Origin: Humulus lupulus
Taxonomy: Eukaryota; Streptophyta; Magnoliopsida; Rosales; Cannabaceae
Length of the DNA stretch: 64,000 bases
NCBI RefSeq assembly: GCF_963169125.1
Contig: NC_084794.1
Coordinates: 92,487,018-92,551,017, forward strand
Reading direction: 5' to 3'
The notes beneath the pieces were generated by a model. That model saw nothing but the letters and a program-made list of their open reading frames with translations. It was not told the origin of the DNA and ran no database searches. Shown here in pieces: positions 36,353-47,120 of the stretch (position 1 is the first letter of the stretch; every line of letters begins with the position of its first letter). Made by a program: the position numbers and the translations under genes.

Positions 36353-37207
36353 TCAAGATGAGTGAATTAGGCTGAGTGCCAGCTTCTCCTTTAAGGGGTA
36401 TCTCGACTCTGCCCCCAATAACCTTTTGTTGACATAGTATACAGGCTTCTGCACCTTCTGCTCTTCTCGGATGAGCACGGCGCTAATGGCATGCTCGGTC
36501 GTAGCAAGATATAGGTACAAAACTTCCCCCGTGATGGGTTTCGACAAGATGGGGGGTTCTGCGAGGTGCTTCTTGAGCTCTTGAAAAGCTAACTCGCATT
36601 CTTTTGTCCACTCGAATTTTTTGCCTCTCCTCAAAAGGTTGAAAAAAGGAAGACAGCGGTCTGTAGATTTCGAGATAAACCTACTTAGTGCCGCCATTCG
36701 CCCAGTCAAACTTTGGACATCCTTATGCTTTCGAGGTGAGGGCATATCAATTAAAGCTTGGATCTTGTCTGGATTAGCTTCTATTCCTCGGGCATTTACA
36801 ATGAAGCCTAGGAATTTTCCTAACGATACTCCAAAAGAGTACTTCTGGGGGTTGAGTTTCATGTCATATCTCCGTAACACAGCAAATCATTCTTCAAGGT
36901 CGTCCACATGGTTACTGTTATGTTTAGACTTAACCAACATATCATCAACATAAACTTCCATGTTATTACCTATCTGCTCGGAGAACAACATGTTTATAAG
37001 CCTTTGGTAAGTGGCTCCAGCATTCTTCAGTCCGAATGGCATGACATTGTAGCAATACAGTCCTTTGTCTATCACAAAACTCATATGTTCTTGGTCTGGG
37101 GCATGCATGGCGATCTGGTTATATCCAGAATAAGCATCCATGAATGACATAAGTCCATGCCCAGTTGTGGCATCTACGAGCTGGTCGATTCGAGGTAGGG
37201 GAAGCAA
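36353..37207 (-). pseudogene. Tat reverse transcriptase and first RNase H
   Basis: LPRIDQLVDATTGHGLMSFMDAYSGYNQI, VMPFGLKNAGATYQRLINMLF and the catalytic YVDDMLVKSK. After a TGA near 36881 the thumb continues (KCSF-type LNPQKYSFGVSLGKFLGFIV, LTGRMAALSRFISKS), then RNase H (LYLYLATTEHAISAVLIRE, YVNKRLLGAESRYPLKEKLAL). TGA at 36353 ends it before KPRPYFQAHLIH. A one-base deletion near 37200 separates this from the upstream RT start (TWRTCIDYSDLNKACPKDCFP). Confidence 0.88.
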
Positions 37208-38178
37208 TCCTTTGGACAGGCCTTATTGAGGTCGGAGTAATCAATACAGGTCCGCCATGTCCCGTTAGGTTTCAGGACTAGTACCGGGTTGGCGACCCAA
37301 TCAGGGTAGAAGACATCTCGAATGAATCGGTTTGCCTTCAACCTGTCGACCTCTTCTTTTAGAGCCTTCTTCCTGTCGTCATCCAGGAGTCTTCGCTTTT
37401 TCTACTTCGGAGGAAAGCTTTTGTCAATATTTAGAGCGTGGCTTACCACATTCGGATTTATCCCTACCATATTCGAATGTGACCATGCAAAAACATCCTG
37501 GTTCTTTTTCAAAAAGCAAATTAATTGCTATTTTGTTTCTTCTGGAAGGTTTTTCCCTACCTTCACTGTCTTCGGGGGGTCTGCTTCTTCGAGCCTGACC
37601 TCTTCGAGCTCTTCTAATGGCTCGAGGTCAGTTCTTTCCTCTATTCTCGGATCAATTTCTTTGTCTATCTCGAAGACTGTTCCGTCCTTATTCTGAACTA
37701 TGACAAGTGTTTGTGCGCTTGTCTGTTTCTTTCCTCTAATGGAAATGCTATAGCATTCCCTCCCTGCTAGCTGGTCTCCCTTCAGTGTCCCAATGCCAAT
37801 AGAAGTCGGGAACTTGATGGCCAAGTACCTCACAGATGAAACTGCCCCCAGCCCTACTAGGGAGGGTCTCCCGAGCAGCACGTTGTAGGCTGATGGTAGA
37901 TCCACTTCTACGAATTCCATCATCTTGGTTGTTGAGACCGGGAAGTCTCCCAAGGTCACAGGGAGTTCGATGGATCCCATACAGGCAATCCCTTCTCCTA
38001 AAAAGCCGTACAATGTCGTTGCATAGGCCTTTAGGTCACGAAGCGTGAGTCCCATCTTTTCTAAGGTGGCCTTATAGAGGATATTCACTGAGCTCCCATT
38101 ATCAACCAGGACTCGGTGAACCCTCTTATTTGCTAGCTGAAGAGTGATGACCAGCGGGTCGTTGTGAGGAAACTGCAC
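37208..38178 (-). pseudogene. Tat protease and RT N-terminus
   Basis: Aspartic protease region: HRVLVDNGSSVNILYKATLEKMG (the active site reads DNG instead of D-S/T-G), then AYNVLLGRPSL. A linker rich in Glu (LEPLEELEEVRLEEADPP) follows to a TAG at 37528. Past it the frame reads FLKKNQDVFAWSHSNM, typical of the RT start, then another TAG near 37395 in a Lys-rich stretch. I cannot say whether DNG is a lineage feature or damage. Confidence 0.82.
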
Positions 38179-39924
38179 ATGAGATGCGTCGTCCTCAGTA
38201 AAAGTTATAGGTTGAGATTCAACCCTCTGGTGTTTCGGAGCCCTGGGTTCTGGTTCGTAAGGGGACCCGTCACCAGTTTTTTTTTGGGCGTTCCTGCCCG
38301 ATCCTGCGAGATGAGGTCCCCCCGAGATGGTTACAACATCTTCTCCATCAATCGGAGGGGGTCTTTCGTCCTCCCTGGCTCGGGAGTTATTGTTTTGGGC
38401 AGGTGGTGGTGTAGCTGCCCTCTGACTGGTAGAAGCCTGATTGGGATTTTGGTTTCTTACATATTGCTTGAAATATCCTCTTGAGATCAGGCCTTCTATC
38501 TCGTCTTTTAGTTGCCTGCATTCATCGGTTGTATGTCCGATATCCCTATGGAATCTGCAGTACTTCCTAGAATTTCTCTTTGCTTTCTAATTCCTCATGG
38601 GGTCCGGACGCCTGAAAGGGACCTGGTTTTCATTAGCCAGGTAGATATTCTCCTGAGACTCATTCAGCTCGGTATACACTTTGTACACGGAGAAATATCT
38701 TTCCCCTTTCCTCTTCTTTCCCCCTTCTGCCTCGAGGTTACTCCCTTCAATCTTCTTTCTTTTGGAAGGGTTGTCTATAGAGGGCTTCAAGGCCGATGGG
38801 TCCGCCGAGGTCGAGGCAGAGTTTATGTTTGTCATTGTAGTTGTGGGCTGGGAGGCCATATTCAGTGCTGACCTTGCCTCCTATACATTGACAAACCTCT
38901 GAGCTCGTGGATTGAACTCGGTTAAGAACCTTACATGCTTTCTCTGCATATCTTCCCAGAGAGGGCTTCCAGGCATTACCCCAGCTCGGACAGCCATCAG
39001 ATGACCGCTGTCATCTACGTCTCGAGCTCGGGCGACTTCCAAATTGAACCTTGTAAGGTAACTTTTCAATGTTTCGTTCGGCTGTTGTCGGACATTGGTC
39101 AAGGCAGATGCCTCGGGCCTTATTCCGATCATGGCTCTGAATTGCTTCTTGAAATCTCTAGATAATTGATCCCAAGAAGCAATTGAATGCCTCTTATATT
39201 TTTTGAACCAGTTTTTTGCTGGTCCTGTGAGCGAAGCTGGAAACAGCATGCATCTGAGCTCGTAGCCCACATTACTTGCTCTCATAATGGTATTAAACGT
39301 ACTTAAGTGACTGTATGGATCGGAATTCCCATCAAACGGTGGGACATGAGGAATCCGAAATCCTTGAGGAAACGGGGTGCTGGAAATATGGGGGGGGGGG
39401 GCAAAGGGTTCGAGTTCCTCGTCAAACTCTTCATCCTGATCCTGACCCTGTTCATTTTGTAAGAGCCTGAACACTCTTTCCAGTTGATCAATCGTTTCTT
39501 GGACTGGATCCACGGGGGGTCTGACCTGAAATCGGTTATCATTGATCACAATTCCAGCTTCGCGCCTCCGCATGGGATCCTTGCGCCCATTTAGGTGATC
39601 ACTCAGGTCTGGGTTCGAGGGGTTATCATTACCTCGATTCTGGTTCAGGTGTTCCCGTAAGTCTGGGTGATCCCTTCGATTCCTAGTATTTCTGCGTCCT
39701 CGGTCATACATACTAACCGATCTGGTGTCTCCTGAGCCTTCGCTGGTATGGCTCTCTGTGCGGTTGTTTCGAGATGGGTTCCTTTCTGGTTGTCTCGTCT
39801 CAATAGTGTGAGACCGAGACATTTGGCTTCTCGTAGGCTGGGCGCCTCTACGTTCTCTAGCAGTCTCCCCATTCCCATGTTTTCGCCCAGCTCGCCTTTC
39901 CCTATCACCCTGAGTCGGTTGCAT
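38179..39924 (-). pseudogene. Tat gag
   Basis: The N-terminal stretch is Arg/Asn-rich and disordered, then the capsid-like gag region (VPPFDGNSDPYSHLSTFNTI, LFPASLTGPAKNWFKKY, SWDQLSRDFKKQF, QPNETLKSYLTRFN). TAG at 38881 is followed in frame by NMASQPTTTMTN. A further TAG at about 38587 precedes the zinc-binding-like CRFHRDIGHTTDEC. The codon frame is the same through all three pieces and into protease, so gag-pro was one ORF. Confidence 0.88.
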
Positions 39925-40599
39925 GTTTCTTCAAGGCGGTGAGGGATATCTTATCGGCAATGGTGGGTGCCTTTTGGGTGATGGTAGCTGCCATCCATTA
40001 CGGGACCTAGAAGGTCCTGAGTTTGCCTGTGCTAGTTCAGAAACGTTCTGCATGTTACCAGGATTTTGGGTTTGAGCCGCCGCGGGGGCTCGGTTATTCC
40101 CAGTCTCGGCTGGTACCTCAACAGTTGAGTTCAGGAGCTCCAGTCCGGGTACTTCTCCGAGGCCTTAAGGGAGCAGGCTGTTCTGCGGGTGGCGGAGGTT
40201 GCTCTGTTCTTCATGTGGCAGCATTTTTGCGAGGTCGCCCATGAGGTCTGCGTGGTGGAACATGAACATCTCGCGGAGGTGGAGCTTGGGCCTCAGGTGG
40301 AGGCGGGGGTTGAGCTGCCTGCGCCTCAGCAGCCAATCTGGCCAGCACCTAGTTACGTTTCTTGGCCTCCGTCGCAGTTGACGATTTTCAAGCTCCACAA
40401 TAGGGACATATCGCTTAGGGTTGTAGTACATGTCCTCGTCGTCCTTGGGGGCCGGTGGTGTAGGTGGTCCTCGAGAGTCAGAGGATCCACTCCTCTCACG
40501 TAGGTCCGAATTCATCATCGGCTGCTTCCCAGGGCGTCGGGGATAGTCAACTTCCCCTAAGATTTCCTCCTCAGGAATATTGGGATCATTCGCGGCCAT
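39925..40599 (-). pseudogene. Tat gag N-terminus, degraded
   Basis: The likely original start is ATG at 40599 (MAANDPNIPEEEILGEVDYP), leading to YYNPKRYVPIVELENRQL. After about 40380 the frame is lost and no single frame links to the main gag at 39924. Low-complexity Pro/Gln-coding DNA makes indels likely. Confidence 0.6.
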
Positions 40600-40654
40600 A
40601 GTTGATTCAGGGAGGCTTCTTCGACTGAATAGACTCACGTACATATTGCTTAAT

Positions 40655-40674
40655 GCTCTCAATGAAAGTACCAA
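40655..40674 (-). promoter_or_regulatory. Primer binding site of Tat element
   Basis: On the minus strand TTTGGTACTTTCATTGAGAG directly follows the 5' LTR. A very similar TTTGGTGCTTTCATTGAG sequence is found at this place in Tat/Retand-type elements, as I recall. I do not assign the tRNA. Confidence 0.7.
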
Positions 40675-40675
40675 A

Positions 40676-41497
40676 CTGTTGACGTCGTCTTTCGTCAACT
40701 TAAATCGTAGAGCAATTAAACAACGTATGCTATGAAGCGAATGAATAATGAAGAAATACAAGAGGGTTTTTACGTGATTTAGTAGTTAACTCTGCCTAGT
40801 CCACGAGTCTGTGTTATTAAGGCTTAAAGATTTCTGGAAATTCTTTAGAGATGAATTACCCAGAGCTTATTCTCTAGCCCCAAAAAATCGATCCTTTACA
40901 AGTGGTCATTCCTCTTCTATTAATAGGGGAGGTTACAAAGTTCATTCCCACATATTTCGGGAAGATGTTCTATATATCAATTTAAATAATGACATTAAAG
41001 GCAATATCTCCTACATATGTGGAAACGTCCCATAAGAATCGAGAACAGATAACAGACTAAATAATATCCCTTAAATGTTGGGATTATACAACAATAAATA
41101 TGTTCATACGCAACAGGCTATCCCAGATGACTCATCGGGTCTTCGAGATTAGTGATCGACCCTGTGGCTATCAAGACTTATGATACTGCTACGAGCTTGC
41201 CACCCTACTTTAGGACACACTCAGAGTAGATTTACACTATCGAAGCTATCACACTCGAGCCTGCACTTCCCAAGCTCGGACTGTTTAATTCCGAAGACAA
41301 TCGATAACGGATGTATCCCGACGTCATGTCATTTCGAACTCAGAAAGCATCCCAAGGTTACACATCTTCGAGGTCGTTATTTTACTTCGAAGATCTTACA
41401 GCTGGACCATACAATGCATTTCATACATTTTGAGCTCACACTTGACGAGTCTAGTTTTTGAGGTCATAACCTCTGGTCTCGAAATCTGGGTGTAACA
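40676..41497 (-). repeat. 5' LTR of Tat element
   Basis: Partner of 28660-29480, followed by TSD GACAC. The TATA-like site is altered here (CTATTAATAG instead of CTATAAATAG on the minus strand), so this promoter copy may be weakened. Confidence 0.92.
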
Positions 41498-42042
41498 GAC
41501 ACCATTGCAATTTTGACTATTTAGTCAGTGCCACGCACAATTAAGCAATGCTACCAGGCATATATCACATGTCAAATATCCAAATGTAGGGCATTCAGCA
41601 TGCTTACTTAACAATCTCTAGCATAATTATGACCATGCACAAACACAGGGATTCAAGCTCTGATCAATCTCATATTTAACATTCATGGCATGCCCTAATC
41701 ACATGTTTCTCGTGCATCATGTGCATCACATATTGGGTGCAGTTTTCTTACCTCTGGTTCGAGCGAGAAATAATAATTGAACGATCCTTGAGAACGATTG
41801 ATCCTTTAATCCCTTAGCGGTCACCTAGTCATAACCAAATATGACCTCCAATTAATGAAATCAACATAATAGGGTCTTGACTTAAACCTCACTCCGGGGA
41901 CCCCGAATTGTACCCAAACAGTGAGTAGATTCGATCCTAAGCCTTTGGAATTGAAACCCTGAGCCAAAAACCCTTAAAAACACCCAAAACATGCATCTGA
42001 GAAAATAGGGTAGTGCTATAGCGCTGCCCCCTAGCGCCCCAG

Positions 42043-43925
42043 TGTTGGTTTTTATAGATCAAATCAGAGATTATACGCAGCGGAACAACAATAAAAATTG
42101 TTAATTTAACCCCACAAGATTTCTAGATCTACTTCTTCACATACATATATATATTGAATCAAAGAGATGAATAGAAAATTACCTCAAGTCCTTCCTTGCT
42201 GCTATCTTTTTGTATGGCAAAAATCCTTGAGATCTTACACCAAGATCTTCCAAAATGTTCTCAACACTCAAAGAACGAGTGTGGGCTCGCTATACAAAAC
42301 AATAGGCAAAATCTATGTATCAGATGTTCTCAACACATGAGATCTGATAAAGTTTGGACCTAAGTTTGTGAATAACAATGACCTATGCTTGTATCATTGT
42401 TCTATTTCTCTCAGGGAGATTTCACGATCTGTTTTCTATCACTGAAAAGTATCGCTCTGAAAAATTGATCTCCTATATTTAATATATCCAATATATTCAA
42501 AAGAAAATATTAGTTATTTAAAACAATTTAAAATTAACTAATCAGCTATCAGATTTTGTTTAAATAATAATATTTGAATCATATTACAATACCTCATTAT
42601 TTATTTAATATTTAAATAACTAAAATTGTGGAACAAAGAAACTTCTAGAAGCTTCTTGTGCGTGTAGCATAGTGACTGTGCATTGTGCTACATGTGTACC
42701 ACATGCTAAGGAAGACATGCTATTTTTCCCAATTTTTATTATTATTTAAATACCAAAAATCCCAAAAATAAATTAATTCAAAATTAATTATATTTTGGTT
42801 AAATCAAATAATTAATTAATTACACATAATTATATTTAGTGCATAGAAAAATATTTTACTTATCAAATAAGTCATTTTGCCCATTTTTGTATTTATCTTT
42901 GTCAGTGTTTGTTTGAGCCATTTCGAAGACCATGGACCTATAACATTAAGCTCCAATAAATTAAAACTAAATAATTAAACTTTTTAATTATAATAGTTAA
43001 TTTATTAATTCTTATATTTCTCCACTATAAATTCAGAATTGAACTCTTTATGTCATAGATATACTCTTACAGAAATCTTATTTTAAGTTGTCCGTTGATA
43101 TAACCATCTTACAATAGTTCAACCCTCTAATTAATTAGTTCATAAATTAGAATGGAAGAATTACCATTTTACCTTTCTAATTTACTTCTTATTCCTTAAG
43201 TTCCATTAGTTCATTATTGAATAATTAATCTATAATCTAATTATAGATTTGAGCTCAAAATCATTCAGTTCCAGAATTAACCCTTAAGGGAACCAATATA
43301 CGATCTGTTAGGAAATATTAGATTCCGTATTGTTGATACATGTTCCCAGCCATCATGATATTAAATCTCCAAAACAAAAGTCATTAGCCTCATTCTATGA
43401 AGAGACATTAATGAATGAATCAAAAGATTTAATAAACATGTACAAGAGTTCATGAACACTCAGGATTTAGGTTGATCTATAAATGATCATCAGTTATGAT
43501 ATGAATTACAAATCTTTATTATTAAATGGTTTTTGGATAAAGACTTTTATTCATATCGGTCCATGTCATATATAATCATATTATATAAAGCACCTTTACA
43601 GAGATATCTTACCACATCAATAATCCGAATCTAGATTATTTGTATCAACATGATACTAAGTAAACCGTACTTACAACCCCAATTAAAGAATTCCATAACT
43701 TCAATTTGTTGTTGTTGACTATTTTTATTCATTCATGTGATCTTAATTCTCTCGTACTAATACAAGATCACATCCTCAATAATGAATATGGAATTTTTCT
43801 GATGTTTACAAAATTATTCAAATAATAATTTAATAAACTAAATATAACAATAATACACCATTGTATTTATTTATTCATCGAAATAATAAATGTCTTTTAC
43901 ATGCTTTTAGGACATACTCCTAACA
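42043..43925 (-). repeat. 3' LTR of Ty1/copia element 1
   Basis: 1883 bp with TGTTGG ... CCTAACA ends (minus-strand TGTTAGGAGTATGTCC start). The adjoining 43926-43940 gives the minus-strand PPT, GTACAAGTGGGAGAT. The left flank CCCAG (42038-42042) could be one half of a TSD; the other half is lost with the 5' end. Confidence 0.85.
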
Positions 43926-43958
43926 ATCTCCCACTTGTACTTAAAGCAAGTAAGGCAT

Positions 43959-46192
43959 TTATCTCAATCCCATATTACGTACATGACCCTCGAATTGCTT
44001 TGTAGGAAGCGTCTTCGTAAATGGGTCTGCCAGGTTGTGTTCTGATGCAATTTTCAGAATGGACACATCTCCTCTATGTACGATTTCTCTGACTAAGTGG
44101 TATTTGCGCTGTATATGCTTTCCCCTCTTGTGGCTTCTTGGTTCTTTAGAATTAGCCACTGCTCCACTGTTGTCACAGTAAAGAACAAGTGGTTTCTCCA
44201 CTTCTGGAACCACTTCCAGATCTGTGTAGAACTTTTTCAGCCAAACTGCTTCTTTAGCTGCTTCACAAGCTGCTATGTATTCAACTTTCATGGTTGAATC
44301 AACTATACTGGATTACTTAATGCTTCTCCAGACAACTGCTCCACCACCAAGAGTGAATACTGACCCAGAAGTCGATTTCTGACTATCTCTATCTGATTGA
44401 AAATCAGAATCAGTGTAACCAGTGGGGTTCAGGTCTCCACCTGAATATACAAGCATATAATCTCTAGTATTTCTAAGATACTTGAGAATATTCTTCACTG
44501 CAATCTAATGAATCAATCCAGGATTGGATTGATAACGGCTGACTATCCCTACTGCATAACAAATGTGAGGTCTTGTACACAACATGGCGTACATTAGACT
44601 GCATACTGCTGAGGCATAGGGATATTGTCTCATGTCTTCCTCTTCCTGAGGTGTTTTGGGACAGTGCTCCTTGGAAAGGAATACTCCAGAACGGGTTAGC
44701 ATATCACCTTTTTTGAAGTTTTACTTATTAAAGCATTCTTGCACCTTATCAATATAAGTTGCTTGAGATAGTGTCAAGAGCTTGTTCTTTCTATCTCTTA
44801 GAATTTTAATGCCTAGAACATAGCTTACTTCTCCCAAATCTTTCGTTTGGAATTGTTCAGCTAACCAGTTCTTTACCTTTGATAATGATGTTACGTCATT
44901 TCCAATCAGTAATATATCATCAACGTAAAGAACGAGGAATACTAGTATACCATCTTTGATTTATTTATAGACACAAAATTCGTCAACATTTTGTTCAAAA
45001 ACCAAATGTTTTACTTATGTCATCAAATCTAAGATTCCAAGATCTAGAAGCCTGTTTGAGTCCATGAATGGACCTAAGAAGCTCGCAAACCTTTTGCTCT
45101 TGACCTTTTTAATTTGAACCCTTTTGCTTGAGACATGTAAATGGTTTCGTCAAGGTAGCCATTCAGAAAAGCTGTTTTGACATCCATTTGCCAGATCTCG
45201 TAATCCATGCACGCAGCTATGGACAAGAGTATACGAATGGATTTTAGCATGGCTACAAGAGAAAATGTTTCTTCATAGTCAACCCCTTCTTTCTGTGTGT
45301 AACCTTTGGCTACAGGCCTTGCTTTGAAAGTCTCTACTTTCCCATCCGCTCCTCTTTTCTTTTTGAATATCCACTTGTAACCAATGGGTTTGATATTCTC
45401 AGGTGGATCTTCAAGAACCCAGACAGAATTGGAATACATCGATTCCATTTCGTGGTTCATGACGTCTTGCCATTTTTCCTTGTCAGAATCATTCATTGCA
45501 TCTTTAAATGTCAATGGATCGTCTTTGTTTGTGTCAGACACAAGCATTTGAAATTTGTGTTCATAGCGTGTGGGTTGCTTACTAACCCTCCCACTACGAC
45601 GAGGTTCTCTACTATTCTGACCAGAACTAGCAGTTTCCTCTTGCTGTTTTTCATTTGTTATTGCTGGTGACTTTGCAAATTCATTCGAGACCATGTCCTC
45701 CAGTATAACCTTATCGCGAGGTTTGTGGTTATTAACATAGTCATATTCAAGAAAAGTTGCATTTGTCAATATAAATGTTTTATCTTCTTTTGGACTATAG
45801 AAAAATCCACCTCTAGTCTCTTTGGAATATCCCACAAACATGCACACTTCAGAGCGTGATTCCAACTTCCCGGTCTTTCCTTTAAGCACTTGTGTAGGAC
45901 ACCCCCAAATTTGAAAATGGTGAAAACTAGGTTTATAACCATTCCATAATTCTATGGGTGTCTTTTGGATAGACTTAGATGGAACAACATTCAATATGTC
46001 TAGAGCACATTGAATCGCATAGCCCCAAAATGACAGTGGTAATGATGAGAGACTCATCATTGATCTAACCATATCTAATAACAATCTATTATGTCTTTCT
46101 GAAACACCATTTTGTTGTGGCGTTTCAGGTGCTGTGAGTTGGGATTGAATGCCATGCTCGCGTAGATGGTCCTCGAATTCAAAGTCCAAGTA
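43959..46192 (-). pseudogene. Ty1/copia element 1 pol (integrase C-half, RT, RNase H)
   Basis: The minus strand reads integrase end (APETPQQNGVSERHNRLLLD, SFWGYAIQCALDILN), the linker GRVSKQPTRYEHKF, RT (WIFKKKRGADGKVETFKARP, QMDVKTAFLNG), frameshift near 45085, YVDD-type core coding near 44930, then RNase H (YASAVCSLMYAML, GYTDSDFQSDRDSQKSTSG, EYIAACEAAKEAVWLKKFY, HKRGKHIQRKYHLVRE, ADPFTKTLPTK). Frameshifts and stops split it at about 44502, 44310 and elsewhere. gag, protease, the integrase zinc finger and the 5' LTR are absent: copia homology ends at about 46192, where R-type LTR sequence starts. The N-terminal ~50 codons of the open frame reaching 46345 are therefore not copia. Confidence 0.85.
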
Positions 46193-46220
46193 CTCAGCAC
46201 CCATAGCCATGTGACTAAAC
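46193..46220 (-). mobile_element. R-type LTR fragment fused to copia 1
   Basis: CTCAGCACCCATAGCCATGT and the following bases match R2 (28274-28300). The junction shares the sequence around GTACTCAGCACC with the copia GGTGCTGAGTAC (GAEY) codons, as expected of microhomology joining or unequal recombination. Confidence 0.6.
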
Positions 46221-46647
46221 TGTAACGCCCTGGTTACCCCAAGATCGTTACGGTGAACGATGAACCGTGAATTTAACTCGCTACCCGAGTTCTTTGGTAA
46301 AAACGTGCTTCTAGGTGTTATTAATAGGTTAAGGTGGAAAACCAATCAAAAGGAAATGATATATTTTATTTAAAACATAAAACTGTTCATGGGCCCATCA
46401 AAACATTTACAAGTTATTTACAACTTAAAATGGTCATTACAGTTTAAATTTACAACCCGCCGACCTAAGCGACAAAAATAAGGTAAACCCCCTAGTTCCC
46501 CTGAGAACTCCTTGGCCGTGGTGGTCAAGCGGCCGCATATGTACACAACACCACCTACGCTCTCCACTCAAGGCTGGGTGAGCTTTTCTTTCCCTTTACC
46601 TGCACCACATAGCACCCATGAGCCAAAGCCCAGCAAGAAAACACAAA
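46221..46647 (-). mobile_element. R3: partial minus-oriented long LTR
   Basis: Starts TGTAACGCCCTGGTTACCCC and keeps the family blocks GCGGCCGCATATGTACAC and AGCCCAGCAAGAAAAC. It is cut at 46648 by TGTTGGGTATT. It is closest to the 3' end of F1 (GGTTACCCC vs GGGGTAACC). Confidence 0.7.
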
Positions 46648-47120
46648 TGTTGGGTATTTTGTCATTTTTAGAATTTTCATAAGATTAACATTGTGCTTTT
46701 AAAGTAAAGAACTTTATAACTCAAATGGACTTTTGTTAGAAAAGAATATGGACTTTAATGTTAGATTTTCCAAGTAAATGTTGGGATGTGAACTATTTAC
46801 TTGTGTATTTTTGTAAATCAAGTAACCAAGTAACTAAGCAAGCATATGGATGATTCTTGAAACCTTTTCATTTCTCAAACTCTTGATTACATCTTACATT
46901 TATCTCACCTATCTCACTTTATCATTTCATCAAAAAAAAAAAAAAATACAATACCAAAATCTCAAACCTCTTTCCATTTACAATTTTATTTATTTCTTGT
47001 TATTAACTTTTTGTGTTATTTTCTACTAACCTTTTGATTTTAGGATACCTCCTTGTGGATCGACTGCCTGATCTTACTACAACTACCGCTTAGTGGTAGT
47101 CACATTTTGGGCGTTAAACA
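46648..47120 (+). mobile_element. Possible LTR-like segment
   Basis: Begins TGTTGGGTATTTTGTC and ends GGGCGTTAAACA. Near the end CCTCCTTGTGGATCGACTGC resembles sequence close to the LTR end of Athila-type elements. No TSD or partner found. Confidence 0.3.

Larger units (their letters stand above)
28660..41497 (-). mobile_element. Ty3/gypsy Tat-lineage retrotransposon (12.8 kb, TSD GACAC)
   Basis: A complete element transcribed on the minus strand: 5' LTR 40676-41497, PBS, gag, protease, RT, RNase H, second archaeal-type RNase H, integrase, a long 3' region with an opposite-strand gene, PPT and 3' LTR 28660-29480. The target duplication GACAC is at 28655-28659 and 41498-41502. The LTRs differ at about 5% of positions in the first 400 bp by eye, so it looks older than the chromovirus. 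The second RNase H, YVDDMLVKS-type RT and extra antisense gene are hallmarks of the Tat group as I know it. Many stops and two frameshifts make it non-coding today. Inserted in R2. Confidence 0.92.
21574..42042 (-). mobile_element. R2: minus-oriented long LTR, split by three retrotransposons
   Basis: Starts TGTAACGCCCTAAACTCC. Surviving pieces are 21574-22433, 28240-28659 and 41503-42042, collinear with R1. They are separated by a chromovirus (TSD CTCAG), a Tat element (TSD GACAC) and a copia element entering after CCCAG. Pieces join across each insertion, for example GGGCTCAG with CACCCACAACC. The distal end was not found beyond the copia element. It contains repeated ~40-bp motifs such as CAGCACCCAYAGCCATGTGA (22207, 22340, 28238, 28275, 28368). 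Confidence 0.72.
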
